Position numbers and translations under genes: made by a program. 64,000 nt of DNA from Methylobacterium brachiatum (lineage in GTDB: Bacteria > Pseudomonadota > Alphaproteobacteria > Rhizobiales > Beijerinckiaceae): assembly GCF_020523825.1 (NCBI RefSeq), contig NZ_JAJALK010000001.1:682001-746000 (forward strand), read 5' to 3'. The notes beneath the pieces are model-generated. The model was given only the letters and a program-made list of their open reading frames with translations, was not told the origin of the DNA and did no database searches. This document shows positions 9,650 through 19,341 of the stretch, in pieces. The stretch's first letter is position 1; every line of letters begins with the position of its first letter.

Positions 9650-10315
9650 ATGCGCGCCGTGATCTTCGACATCGATGGAACGCTGCTCGACAGCGTCGAC
9701 CTGCACGCCAAGGCCTGGGTGGAGGCCTTCGCGCATTTCGGCGTCGAGACCGACGCCGCGAAGGTCCGCAGCCAGATCGGCAAGGGCGGCGACGAGCTGA
9801 TGCCGGTGTTCCTGCCGCCCGAGCGGATCGAGCGCGAGGGCAAGGAGATCGAGAGCTACCGCTCGGATCTGTTCAAGCGAAAGTATCTGCCGGAGGTCCG
9901 GCCCTTCCCGGCGGTCCGGCCGCTGTTCGAGCGCATCCGCGCGGCCGGCCTGAAGATCGCCCTGGCCTCTTCGGGCAAGGGCCCGGAGGTCGAGCGCTAC
10001 CAGGAGATCCTGGGGATCGCCGATCTGGTCGACGTCGTGACCAGCTCGGACGACGCGGATCGTTCGAAGCCGCATCCCGACATCTTCGAAGCCGCCGCGC
10101 AAAAGCTCGAAGGGTTCGGCAAGGACGAAATGATCGTGATCGGCGACACGCCCTACGATGCGCAAGCGGCCTCGAAGGCCGGGCTGCGCACGATCGGCGT
10201 GCTCTGCGGCGGCTTTCCGGAGGCCGATCTGTCCGGCGCGGGCTGCGTCGCGATCTACCGCGACCCGCAGGATCTCCTCGACGGATTCGATCGCTCGCTG
10301 CTGGCGACAAGCTGA
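9650..10315 (+). CDS. HAD-family hydrolase (phosphatase/phosphoglucomutase-like)
   Basis: This 221-residue cytosolic HAD phosphatase has motif I FDIDGTLLDS (D7 nucleophile, D9 acid/base). Motif II is the Ser in LASSG, motif III the Lys in RSKPHP, and motif IV VIGDTPYD. The helical cap after motif I is of the beta-phosphoglucomutase/phosphoglycolate-phosphatase type. The substrate cannot be read from sequence. The start ATG at 9650 has AGGAGG six bases upstream, which rules out the longer upstream reading. It stands alone between a terminator and a small unknown gene. Confidence 0.9.
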   Translation: MRAVIFDIDGTLLDSVDLHAKAWVEAFAHFGVETDAAKVRSQIGKGGDELMPVFLPPERIEREGKEIESYRSDLFKRKYLPEVRPFPAVRPLFERIRAAGLKIALASSGKGPEVERYQEILGIADLVDVVTSSDDADRSKPHPDIFEAAAQKLEGFGKDEMIVIGDTPYDAQAASKAGLRTIGVLCGGFPEADLSGAGCVAIYRDPQDLLDGFDRSLLATS

Positions 10316-10505
10316 GCGAGGGCAAAAGCAAGGGAAATCTGGAGCTTCGCGCGCGCCCTCCACGGTTTCCCATGCTCTGTGTTGCAGTGCGGTGACGGTA
10401 CACGACGCCGGCTACGCAAATGCGCGAATGGGGCTGGCGCGGTGAGGCCGGAAGGCGTAGCCACCCGGCCGCCATCTGGAACGTCTCAAAGCACGAGCGC
10501 CGCGC

Positions 10506-10712
10506 ATGCCCCAGACTCACCAGGCCAGCCCAGCACCGCGTTTCGTGCCTGCGGCCAAGCCCCTGGCCGACCAAATCGCCGAGGCCATCGCGTGCCGGTC
10601 GACGCCGCTCAGCCACCTGCTGCGGCTGATGTCGGCGCTGAACGCCGAGGGCGGCAACGAAGCCCTGCGCCACAAGCTGCGCGTCCGCATCGGCGCCCCG
10701 CTGGACGCCTGA
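10506..10712 (+). CDS. small hypothetical protein
   Basis: This is a 68-residue soluble protein with no family that I recognise. It is Ala/Pro/Leu-rich with a basic C-terminus (RHKLRVRIGAPLDA) and predicted helices in the middle. The 190 bases upstream contain inverted copies of GGCTACGC/GCGTAGCC about 40 bases apart. Only length, codon usage and open frame support it. Confidence 0.45.
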   Translation: MPQTHQASPAPRFVPAAKPLADQIAEAIACRSTPLSHLLRLMSALNAEGGNEALRHKLRVRIGAPLDA

Positions 10713-10733
10713 GCGCGCGTTGCTGGCGGCGCC

Positions 10734-11015
10734 TCAGCGCCGCCGGTGCCGGCGATGCTTGCGCTTCGGCGCTTGGGCTGCGGCCTGATTCGTCCGGGCC
10801 ATGCAGGCGAAGTAGATCTGCCGGCCGATCTCTTCGAGTTCCAGTCCCTGCGGATTCGGTGCTGAGAAGACCTTGGCGCGGGCCTCGTTCCGGCAGGCCG
10901 CGTCTTCCGGGCTGCGGATCGGCGGCTCGGCCCGAGCCGGCGCGCCGACGATCAATGCAAGCAGCACGGCCGAGACCATTGCGGGGACCCGCATCCTGGC
11001 TTGGATACTCAACAT
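10734..11015 (-). CDS. secreted hypothetical protein with basic tail
   Basis: This 93-residue protein has an N-terminal signal peptide (hydrophobic AVLLALIVG, cleavage likely after APARA). Two cysteines remain in the mature part, and the C-terminus is very basic (KRKHRRHRRR). It is probably periplasmic; the function is unknown. I use the ATG at 11015; an ATG at 10994 would still leave a complete signal peptide. GAGGAA lies 13 bases upstream of 11015, farther than usual. Confidence 0.6.
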   Translation of the reverse strand: MLSIQARMRVPAMVSAVLLALIVGAPARAEPPIRSPEDAACRNEARAKVFSAPNPQGLELEEIGRQIYFACMARTNQAAAQAPKRKHRRHRRR

Positions 11016-11155
11016 ACCGGAGCGTATTCCTCGTGAGACCGAGCCGCCGAGATAGGGCCGGATCGCTCTGCCGTGAAGCTTCGTCAGACTGCTGGTCCCG
11101 GGCGGGACGCCGCCCCGGCTGACCGCCCGTTCGCTGCCGATCTTGCCGCGCAACC

Positions 11156-11437
11156 TCAGGGCACGACCCAGAGGCACCGGCCGGACCCCGCAACCGTCAT
11201 GCATTCGTAGGGCGCCCCGCCGATCAGCGCCCGCTGCTCCACGGTCCCGATATCGGCCTTCGGAATCGTGCGGCATCCCGCTTCCGGCGCCTCGCGCGCT
11301 GGACCGGTCGCGGCATCGATTCGGCGGGTGGCAAGCAGCGTCTCACAGGCGGTGACGGTGCTTCGATCCTGCGCCGCGCCTTGGCTCGCTCCCAGAACCG
11401 CGATCGGCAGCGCCGCCAGGATGATTCGAGACCGCAT
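11156..11437 (-). CDS. secreted cysteine-containing hypothetical protein
   Basis: This 93-residue protein has a signal peptide (IILAALPIAVLGASQGAAQ) and four cysteines in the mature part (ACETL, GCRTI, YECMT, GRCLW), which could form two periplasmic disulfides. The ATG at 11437 has GAGG six bases upstream. It resembles its neighbour at 10734 in size and export but not in sequence. The function is unknown. Confidence 0.6.
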   Translation of the reverse strand: MRSRIILAALPIAVLGASQGAAQDRSTVTACETLLATRRIDAATGPAREAPEAGCRTIPKADIGTVEQRALIGGAPYECMTVAGSGRCLWVVP

Positions 11438-11879
11438 CGCTTCCTCGCCGTTGGGATCGATCGTGGGCTGGATCACCGGCCGCACCGCGAAGCCGGCATG
11501 CCGGCGCGGCTCTCAACACCGGTCGGCAGGAGATAGTTGCGGGGGGACGCCGCTCCGGCTGCGCCTGCCGGACCGCCCGGAGCGGACGCGCCCGGAGACG
11601 GGCCGTCCCCCTCGGCGAAGCCCCGCCATGAGGAGCGCCGGCTGCGAAGCGCGATCATCGCCGTCGAACGGGACAGCCGGTCCACCGGGCGAAGCGGGGA
11701 GAGACGATGGCGGCGGATCCGAATCTTCGGCGACCCCGGCGCCTGGCGACCGGTCGACGGCATCCTGGCGCGCACGCCGGGCGGCCTGGAGACCATCGTG
11801 CGCCGCGGGCGGTCGAGCCCGGAACCGGAGGCGGCGATCGGCCATTGCCGCATCCAAATCCCATCGAACCGCGTCGCGT
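11438..11879. other. 442-base region without a supportable gene
   Basis: Several frames are open here, as expected at this GC content, but none has a recognisable domain, a good ribosome binding site or protein-like composition. It presumably carries promoters for the divergent genes on either side. I see no repeat or tRNA-like element in it. Confidence 0.5.
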
Positions 11880-12803
11880 ATGTCCCTGTCGAAGAAGCTG
11901 AAGGTCGGCCTCGACGAAACCCGTATCCTGATCCTGGGCTCGCAGATCCTGCTGGGCTTCCAGCTCCAGGGGGCCTTCCGGCCGACCTTCGAACAGCTGC
12001 CGTTTCACAGCCGTGTGGTCTGGGTCGCCACGCTGGGGCTCATCACCCTGGCGGTCGCCCTTCTGATCACGCCGTCGATCCAACACCGGCTAGTTGAGGA
12101 GGGCCACGACACCAAGCGTCTGCTCGGCGTGATCCGCCTCTGCGCCGGCCTCTCGCTGGCGCCGTTCGCCCTGGCGCTCGGCGCCGACCTCTTCCTCGCG
12201 GCGGAGCCGGTCCTCGGGACCGGGTTGGCCGCGTCCATCGGCATCGTCGCCGGCCTCACCGCGCTGCTGTTCTGGTACGGGCTGCAAGCGCTGAAGGCCC
12301 GCACCACCGGCGAACAGGAGCGCACCATGACGAGCGCCGAACCGGAGCACGAGCACACGTCGCTGGAGACGAAGATCGAGCAGATGCTCACCGAGGCGCG
12401 CGTGATGCTGCCCGGGGCCCAGGCGTTGCTCGGCTTCCAGCTGGTCATCATCTTCTCGGAGACGTTCGAGGCCCTGCCGTTCATCACGAAGCTGATCCAC
12501 CTCGCGGCCATCGGCTTCCTCGCCCTGACGGTGATCTGGCTGATGGCGCCCGCCGCCTTCCACCGCGTGGTCTATGCAGGCGCGGACACGCCCGACCTCC
12601 ACAGGCTGGGGACCCGCTTCCTGCTCGCCGCGAGCGTGACCTTGGCGCTCGGCATCGCGGCCGATCTCGGCGTCGTCGTGGCGACGATCCTGAAGTCTAG
12701 CGCAGCGGGCATGGTCGCGGCCGGCATGTCCCTCGTCGTGCTGAGCGGCCTCTGGCACGTGTATCCGGCGCTGCTGCGCAGGCGGCGCTCGCTGCGGGCC
12801 TGA
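11880..12803 (+). CDS. tandem DUF6328 membrane protein
   Basis: This protein has 307 residues made of two homologous halves joined by a hydrophilic linker at about 140-165 (EQERTMTSAEPEHEHTSLE). Each half begins with a cytoplasmic helix and then GxQxLLGFQL. Then comes FxxTFExLPF and three further membrane segments, giving about eight transmembrane helices in all. The repeat unit matches the DUF6328 family, whose members I know as single units of about 150 residues. The function is unknown. The start ATG at 11880 lacks a strong Shine-Dalgarno. The gene ends at a bidirectional terminator shared with the convergent DUF6481 gene. Confidence 0.75.
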   Translation: MSLSKKLKVGLDETRILILGSQILLGFQLQGAFRPTFEQLPFHSRVVWVATLGLITLAVALLITPSIQHRLVEEGHDTKRLLGVIRLCAGLSLAPFALALGADLFLAAEPVLGTGLAASIGIVAGLTALLFWYGLQALKARTTGEQERTMTSAEPEHEHTSLETKIEQMLTEARVMLPGAQALLGFQLVIIFSETFEALPFITKLIHLAAIGFLALTVIWLMAPAAFHRVVYAGADTPDLHRLGTRFLLAASVTLALGIAADLGVVVATILKSSAAGMVAAGMSLVVLSGLWHVYPALLRRRRSLRA

Positions 12804-12816
12804 GGCGCCAAACGAC

Positions 12817-12846
12817 AACGCCGCCCGCCTGGGGGCGGACGGCGTT
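12817..12846. terminator. bidirectional terminator between convergent genes
   Basis: The outer arms are AACGCCG/CGGCGTT, with an inner CCGCC/GGCGG stem and one bulged base. The hairpin sits 13 bases after the DUF6328 stop and 41 bases after the DUF6481 stop on the other strand. Confidence 0.6.
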
Positions 12847-12887
12847 CGAGCGCGTGATCGATCTGCGCCGGGACCGGCGCGGCAGCT

Positions 12888-13262
12888 TCAGCGCTTGGCT
12901 TTGGCCTTGCGGGCGGCGTAGCGGGCGTCGCGCTGCGCCTTCTTCATGGCGAGTTCGGCGGCCTTGCGCTCCTGGGCGGCGGCGAGTTCCGCAGCTTCGC
13001 GGGCGAGGCGCGCAGCGAGTTCGGCCTCCTCGCGCAGACGCTTCTCCTCGGCGGCCTTCCGCTCGGCGGCGATCCGGGCAGCCTCGCGCTCGCGGGCGCG
13101 CTCTTCGCGGGCCTGGACGATCGCGGCCCGGGCCTTCGCCTTGGCGATCACCTCGGGGTCATCGGCCGGCGGGCGGGACTTGAACTTGGCCAGCAGGGCG
13201 GCCTTGGCGTTCTGCGAGTGCTGGCGGCGGTCGTCGAAATTCCGGTAGTCGAATGCGCTCAT
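12888..13262 (-). CDS. DUF6481 family charged-helix protein
   Basis: This 124-residue cytosolic protein opens MSAFDYRNFDDRR. It then consists of a long Ala/Glu/Arg/Lys helix (about 30-120) likely to be a single alpha-helix or coiled coil, and ends in a basic AARKAKAKR. It matches DUF6481, common in Methylobacterium; the function is unknown. The ATG at 13262 is preferred over 13289 because the family starts there. A nested hairpin lies in its upstream leader. Confidence 0.7.
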   Translation of the reverse strand: MSAFDYRNFDDRRQHSQNAKAALLAKFKSRPPADDPEVIAKAKARAAIVQAREERAREREAARIAAERKAAEEKRLREEAELAARLAREAAELAAAQERKAAELAMKKAQRDARYAARKAKAKR

Positions 13263-13280
13263 CTGACCTTTCTCGGTTGG

Positions 13281-13327
13281 GTACGTCACGCGTCTTGCGG
13301 GGACGACCGGCTACGCCGGTCACGTAC
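13281..13327 (-). promoter_or_regulatory. structured leader upstream of the DUF6481 gene
   Basis: Arms GACCGGC/GCCGGTC with a 3-base loop (13305-13321) lie inside outer arms GTACGT/ACGTAC (13281-13286, 13322-13327). It ends about 20 bases before the start codon, so it may fold in the mRNA near the ribosome binding site or act as a DNA operator. Confidence 0.35.
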
Positions 13328-13391
13328 TGAGACTGCAGGTTCCGCGACCGTCCCCGGGCCCCGGAACCGCACCGATCCATCGGCGCTGCCG

Positions 13392-13442
13392 ATGGTCCGA
13401 CCCGAGCGCTCGGCTCACGCTGGAGCGCTCGGGTCGGACCAT
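13392..13442. repeat. palindromic element with 19-bp arms
   Basis: A perfect 19-base inverted repeat (left 13392-13410, beginning ATGGTCCGACC; right 13424-13442) flanks a 13-base centre. Both strands read an identical pseudo-peptide start MVRPERS, which is a hallmark of a repeat, not of a gene. It lies in a 469-base intergenic region and looks like a REP/MITE-type dispersed element. Confidence 0.6.
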
Positions 13443-13544
13443 GTCTGGAAAAAACGGGACAGCCCTTAGACCCAGCCTCCCCCAAGACGCAATCGGGTCT
13501 GCGTGCTGAGATGGCGGGTAACGCGACAATCCACGTCGACTCTG

Positions 13545-13557
13545 TAAAAGTTTTACC
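13545..13557. promoter_or_regulatory. candidate operator, palindrome GTAAAAGTTTTAC
   Basis: A perfect 6-1-6 palindrome, unusually AT-rich for this genome, lies 175 bases upstream of the ureidoglycolate lyase start. It could bind a regulator of the ureide genes; no regulator gene is adjacent. Confidence 0.3.
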
Positions 13558-13731
13558 CGACGATGCTGAAAAACCTCAGCCCGACGGTGAAATCGTCGGT
13601 CGCCGGGGGGCCGAGCCGCAGGCTCGTTTCAATGCAAGTCAGGTAGGTCGCACGCGCTTGAACGGCAAGACCGGCGGCGCGGCACGATTGCCGCAGCGGC
13701 CGGCCGGGGCAAACGAGAGCCAGGAGTGGCG

Positions 13732-14202
13732 ATGCGTATCGTGACGACGTCCGAGATCACGGCCGAAGCCTTCGCGGCCTACGGGGAAGTCCTGGCCGCG
13801 CCGGTGACGGAGCCGAGGCAGGATCACGCCGGTCGAATCCAGAACGCGCGCCCGGCGGCCCGCGCCAATCTCGCCCTGGTGCGCAGCGACCCGTTCGACC
13901 GGCTGATGCCGCTGCGCCGCCTGGAACAGCACCGCCACTCGAACCAGGCGTTCCTGCCGCTCTCCGTCGAGGCCTATCTCGTGGTCGTGGCGCCGGACCG
14001 CGACGGCAGCCCCGACGAGGATCGGATCCGGGCCTTCCGCGTCCCGGGCCATATCGGCATCAACTACCGGGCCGGCGCCTGGCACGCGCATATGATGACC
14101 CTGCGCGAACCGGGGGTGTTCGCCATGCTGGTCCACGAGGACGGCACCGAGGCGGATTGCAGCTTTGCGCCGATCACGCCTCTGACGCTCGCCCTGCCGT
14201 GA
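13732..14202 (+). CDS. allA: ureidoglycolate lyase (AllA family)
   Basis: This 156-residue cupin-like enzyme should cleave ureidoglycolate to glyoxylate and urea, the last step of allantoin and purine ureide breakdown. Family features are the LEQHRHSNQAFLPL segment (metal/substrate histidines) and the late GAWHAHMM motif. AGGAG five bases before the ATG at 13732 fixes the start over a GTG at 13726. It lies upstream of an AtzG/AtzE/HpxZ set on the same strand, 178 bases away, so the two may share a ureide pathway. Confidence 0.85.
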   Translation: MRIVTTSEITAEAFAAYGEVLAAPVTEPRQDHAGRIQNARPAARANLALVRSDPFDRLMPLRRLEQHRHSNQAFLPLSVEAYLVVVAPDRDGSPDEDRIRAFRVPGHIGINYRAGAWHAHMMTLREPGVFAMLVHEDGTEADCSFAPITPLTLALP

Positions 14203-14203
14203 G

Positions 14204-14226
14204 TTGCCCAACAGATAGGCAATTTC
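14204..14226 (+). terminator. weak terminator-like hairpin after allA
   Basis: Arms TTGCC/GGCAA (14204-14208, 14218-14222) with a 9-base loop are followed by TTTCCCC immediately after the allA stop. The short stem makes it uncertain. Confidence 0.3.
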
Positions 14227-14379
14227 CCCATCAGGCTCGAACTCTTCCGGTTCGGCCAGGGACTTGCTCAGAAATTGGGCATCATGGGATCTGCGACGGC
14301 CTAAGTGGCGAGGCGCGTTCGGCACGATGCCTGCAAACGCCGAGGGCCGGCCGCCCGAATGGCCGGTGTGAGGATCGCA

Positions 14380-14574
14380 ATGCCTGAGACGCCCCCGCCA
14401 TTCGACCCGGATGCCTACGCGGCGCTCGCCGCCCCGCTTCTCGGGCTGGCGCTCGATCCGGCCTGGTTGCCACCCATCACCGCGAACCTGCGTGTCCTGG
14501 CGGCGGCGGCCGACCTCGTGGCGGACTTCCCGCTCCCCGACGCGGTCGAGGCGGCGCCGAGGTTCGAAGCATGA
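14380..14574 (+). CDS. AtzG-like small subunit (DUF4089)
   Basis: This 64-residue protein (FDPDAYAALAAPLLGL, then PPITANLRVLAAAADLVADFPL) matches DUF4089/AtzG. AtzG partners bind an AtzE amidase as a small helical accessory subunit, resembling GatC in GatCAB. I choose the ATG at 14380 because GAGG lies seven bases upstream; 14359 is an alternative. The stop overlaps the amidase start (ATGA), consistent with a fixed stoichiometric pair. Confidence 0.8.
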   Translation: MPETPPPFDPDAYAALAAPLLGLALDPAWLPPITANLRVLAAAADLVADFPLPDAVEAAPRFEA

Positions 14575-15968
14575 GCGGGCCTGCCATCCCTGATGCCACG
14601 ACCATCGCCGCCGCGATTGCGGAGCGCCGTTCGAGCGCCCGGGAGATCGTCGCGGGCACGCTCGACCGGATCGCCCGGATCGACGGGTGGGTGGGCTCCT
14701 TCACCGACGTGCTGCCCGAGCGGGCGCTGGCCCGCGCCGACGCGATCGATGCCGCGATCGGTCGCGGCGAGGCGATGGGCCCGCTCGCCGGGGTGCCCTT
14801 CGCGGTGAAGAACCTGATCGACGTCGCCGGCCTGCCGACCCGCGCCGGATCGAAGATCAACAGGGACCGGCCCCCGGCCGTGCGCGACGGTACCGTGGTG
14901 CGGCGCCTGGAGGCCGCCGGGGCGATCCTGGTCGGCGCGCTCAACATGGGCGAATATGCCTACGACTTTACGGGCGAGAACGTCCACGACGGCGACGCCC
15001 ACAATCCCCACGCCCTCGACCATATGACCGGCGGCTCGTCCGGTGGCTCCGGCGCGGCTCTGGCGGCCGGGCTGGTGCCGCTGACCCTCGGCTCCGACAC
15101 CAACGGCTCGATCCGGGTGCCGGCGGCCTTCTGCGGCTGTTTCGGGATGAAGCCGACCTACGGGCGGATCAGCCGGGCCGGCAGCTTCCCCTTCGTCGGC
15201 AGCCTCGACCATCTCGGCCCGATGGCCCGCAGCGTCGCCGACCTCGCTTTGGCCTACGACGCCCTGCAGGGCCCGGACCCGGAGGATCCGGTCGCCACCA
15301 CCCGGGCGCCCGAGCCGGCCGCCGCCAGCCTGGAAGCCGGGATCGACGGCCTGCGCATCGCGGTGGCGGGCGGCTACTTCGCCCGCGGCGGCGACCCGGA
15401 GGCGTTCGCCGCGGTCGCCCGCGTCGCCGAGGCGCTCGGCGCGAGCCGCACGGTCGAGCTCCCCGAGGCCCACCGCGCACGGGCCGCGGCCTACCTGATC
15501 ACCGCGGCCGAGGGCGCGACGCTGCATCTCGACCGCCTGCGCACCCGGCCGCAGGATTTCGACCCGGCGGTGCGGGACCGGCTGATCGCCGGGGCGATGA
15601 TCCCGGCGCCCTTCGTCGAGCGCGCCCAGCGCTTCCGCCGCTGGTACCGCGACGCGGTGCTGACGCTGTTCGACGGCGTCGACGTGATCCTGGCGCCGGC
15701 GACGCCCTGCCGGGCGCCGAAGGGCGGCCAGACGCACTTCGTCATCGACGGCGTGACCCTGCCGGTGCGGGCCAATATCGGGCTGTTCACCCAGCCGATC
15801 TCGTTCATCGGCCTGCCCGTGGTGGCGGTACCCGTCCGGCTCGATGCCGGGCTGCCGCTCGGCGTCCAGGTCATCGCCGCGCCCTGGCGCGAGGATCTGG
15901 CCCTGCGGGTCGCCCGCCAGCTCGAGCGGGACGGGATCTGCACGGCGCCCGTGGCGGAGCTCGGCTGA
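14571..15968 (+). CDS. atzE: AtzE family amidohydrolase
   Basis: This 465-residue amidase-signature enzyme has the Ser-cisSer-Lys triad K80 (FAVKNLID), S156 (GGSSGGS) and nucleophile S180 (SDTNGSIR). Spacings match the family. AtzE hydrolyses 1-carboxybiuret in cyanuric acid breakdown. Homologues next to HpxZ genes are usually linked to purine ureide breakdown (oxalurate or a related acylurea). No cyanuric acid or biuret hydrolase gene is visible here, so a ureide-type substrate is more likely. It is coupled to the AtzG gene upstream and overlaps the HpxZ gene downstream by one base. Confidence 0.88.
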   Translation: MSGPAIPDATTIAAAIAERRSSAREIVAGTLDRIARIDGWVGSFTDVLPERALARADAIDAAIGRGEAMGPLAGVPFAVKNLIDVAGLPTRAGSKINRDRPPAVRDGTVVRRLEAAGAILVGALNMGEYAYDFTGENVHDGDAHNPHALDHMTGGSSGGSGAALAAGLVPLTLGSDTNGSIRVPAAFCGCFGMKPTYGRISRAGSFPFVGSLDHLGPMARSVADLALAYDALQGPDPEDPVATTRAPEPAAASLEAGIDGLRIAVAGGYFARGGDPEAFAAVARVAEALGASRTVELPEAHRARAAAYLITAAEGATLHLDRLRTRPQDFDPAVRDRLIAGAMIPAPFVERAQRFRRWYRDAVLTLFDGVDVILAPATPCRAPKGGQTHFVIDGVTLPVRANIGLFTQPISFIGLPVVAVPVRLDAGLPLGVQVIAAPWREDLALRVARQLERDGICTAPVAELG

Positions 15969-16351
15969 TGGTCATCGACGATCCCGCCGTGAAGGCCGAG
16001 GTCGAGGCCGCGTTCCGGGCCTACGAGGTCGCGCTCACCACCAACGACGTCGCCACCCTGGAGGCCCTGTTCCGGGACGATCCCCGGACCATCCGGTACG
16101 GCATCGGCGAGAATCTCTACGGCATGGACGCGATCCGCGCCTTCCGGCGCGCCCGCTCGCCGGTGGGCCTGGAGCGGGTGCTCGCCCGGACGGAGATCAC
16201 CACCTACGGGCGCGACTTCGCCACCGCCATGACCCTGTTCACCCGGGACAACGCCCCCGGCAAGACCGGCCGCCAGAGCCAGACCTGGGTGCGCTTCCCC
16301 GAAGGCTGGCGGGTGGTCGCCGCCCATGTGAGCGTGATCGCGGCGGACTAG
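15968..16351 (+). CDS. hpxZ: HpxZ/AtzH-like protein (DUF3225, SnoaL-type fold)
   Basis: This 127-residue protein of the NTF2/SnoaL-like DUF3225 family (AFRAYEVALTTNDVATLEALF, RYGIGENLYG, TWVRFPEGWRVVAAHVS) is annotated in relatives as oxalurate catabolism protein HpxZ or AtzH. AtzH has been reported to act on 1,3-dicarboxyurea next to AtzE; whether this protein is catalytic is open. The start ATG shares one base with the amidase stop (TGATG), so amidase, small subunit and HpxZ form one translational unit. Confidence 0.8.
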   Translation: MVIDDPAVKAEVEAAFRAYEVALTTNDVATLEALFRDDPRTIRYGIGENLYGMDAIRAFRRARSPVGLERVLARTEITTYGRDFATAMTLFTRDNAPGKTGRQSQTWVRFPEGWRVVAAHVSVIAAD

Positions 16352-16459
16352 CTTTCGCCGGCTCCGTGCATGGGCCGGGACCGGTTGGCCGCGGGCTTGC
16401 ATACGGTCCAGCGTATTCCGGGCCCGCCCTCCCGGACCAACGCGAGTCCCCGATCCGAC

Positions 16460-18082
<1,623 letters not shown>

Positions 18083-18167
18083 TGAAAGGAGGGCCGGTCT
18101 CAGTACCTCCTGGGCTACGGACGGCCCCCGTGTGAGGCACAGGCGCTGTTGCAGGTCGCAACGCGCT

Positions 18168-18262
18168 CCCTCTCCCGGGCGGGAGAGGGTTGGGGTGAGG
18201 GATCAGGTCCATCCAGAGAGGTCGCACTCCTCACCCTATCCCTCTCCCGCACGGGAGAGGGG
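18168..18262. repeat. inverted pair of CCCTCTCCC-type palindromic repeats
   Basis: Two copies of the same element face each other. Copy one (18168-18201) contains CCCTCTCCC/GGGAGAGGG followed by TTGGGGTGAGGG. Copy two (18229-18262) is its near reverse complement, CCTCACCCTAT then CCTCTCCC/GGGAGAGG. Each copy is a hairpin and together they form a larger one. This is the REP-like motif common between genes of GC-rich proteobacteria. It sits inside the ABC operon between the binding-protein and permease genes, where it could stabilise the upstream mRNA and lower permease expression. Confidence 0.7.
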
Positions 18263-18370
18263 ACCCGCGCCTTAGCTCGTCTGCGGCAGGGCCGCGGCTG
18301 AGAACGAAACCTGTGTTGCCCGTAGCCCCTGCGGGGGAACACCTCCGACTGGAACGCGACATTGGGGCCC

Positions 18371-19327
18371 ATGATGCTGATCTACATCCTCAAACGCTTG
18401 GTCTACGTGACGCCCGTGGCGTTCGGCGTCAGCCTGGTCTGCTTCATGCTGGTGCATCTCGCGCCGGGCGATGCCCTGAGCGCGGTGCTGCCGGCGGACG
18501 CGACCCAGGAGACCATCAACGAGATGAAGGCCGCCTACGGCTTCGATAAGCCGTTGCCGGTCCAGTACCTGATCTGGCTGTGGCATGTGCTCCACGGCGA
18601 TCTGGGCACCTCCATCGCCACCGGCCGGCCGGTGCTCGGCGAGGTCAGCCGCGCGGTGGTCAACTCGCTGATCCTCGCCTCGGTGGCGACCGTGATCGGC
18701 TTCACCTTCGGAACGCTGTTCGGCTTCGTGGCCGGCTACCACCGCAACTCGGTGGCCGACCGGGCCGCCTCCGCGCTCTCGGTCTTCGGCGTGAGCGTGC
18801 CGCATTACTGGCTCGGCATGGTGCTGGTGATCGTGTTCTCGGCGACGCTCGGCTGGCTGCCGCCCACCGGCGCCGGGCCCGACGGCTCCGGCAACTGGCG
18901 GCCCGATTTCGACCATCTGCGCTACCTGATCCTGCCGGCGGTGACGATGTCGGTGATCCCCACCGGCATCATCGCCCGGACGGTCCGCGCCCTGGTGGCC
19001 GACATCCTGGCCCAGGACTTCGTGGAGGCCCTGCGCGCCAAGGGCATGGATGAGTTCGGCGTGTTCAAGCACGTCGTGCGCAACGCCGCCCCGACCGCGC
19101 TGGCGATCATGGGCCTGCAGCTCGGCTACCTGCTCGGCGGCTCGATCCTGGTCGAGACCGTGTTCGCCTGGCCGGGCACCGGCTTCCTGCTCAACGCCGC
19201 GATCTTCCAGCGCGACCTGCCCCTGCTCCAGGGCTCGATCCTGGTGCTGGCGATGTTCTTCGTCGTCCTCAACCTGCTGGTGGACGTGATGCAGACCGCC
19301 CTCGACCCGCGCATCGAACGCGCCTGA
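18371..19327 (+). CDS. ABC transporter permease (DppB/OppB-like)
   Basis: This 318-residue inner-membrane permease has TM1 at about 10-30, the N-terminal domain LAPGDALSAVLP typical of DppB proteins, and about six membrane segments. The EAA loop (EALRAKGMDEFGVFKHVVRNA) that docks on the ATPase lies near residue 220. The ATG at 18371 is chosen over an upstream TTG and the adjacent ATG at 18374. It is separated from its binding-protein gene by 288 bases that hold palindromic repeats, and is 14 bases from the next permease gene. Confidence 0.92.
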   Translation: MMLIYILKRLVYVTPVAFGVSLVCFMLVHLAPGDALSAVLPADATQETINEMKAAYGFDKPLPVQYLIWLWHVLHGDLGTSIATGRPVLGEVSRAVVNSLILASVATVIGFTFGTLFGFVAGYHRNSVADRAASALSVFGVSVPHYWLGMVLVIVFSATLGWLPPTGAGPDGSGNWRPDFDHLRYLILPAVTMSVIPTGIIARTVRALVADILAQDFVEALRAKGMDEFGVFKHVVRNAAPTALAIMGLQLGYLLGGSILVETVFAWPGTGFLLNAAIFQRDLPLLQGSILVLAMFFVVLNLLVDVMQTALDPRIERA

Positions 19328-19341
19328 CCCGGAGGCCGATG

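Larger units (their letters stand above)
13263..13731. other. 469-base intergenic region
   Basis: It contains the structured DUF6481 leader, the 19-bp palindrome and the 13-base palindrome listed separately. No coding sequence is supported. The part from about 13530 to 13731 should hold the promoter of the ureidoglycolate lyase gene. Confidence 0.55.

Noticed and set aside
11537..12097. Upstream in-frame or overlapping extensions of the DUF6328 gene
   Set aside because: The added sequence lacks membrane segments and family similarity; the ATG at 11880 fits the repeat structure.
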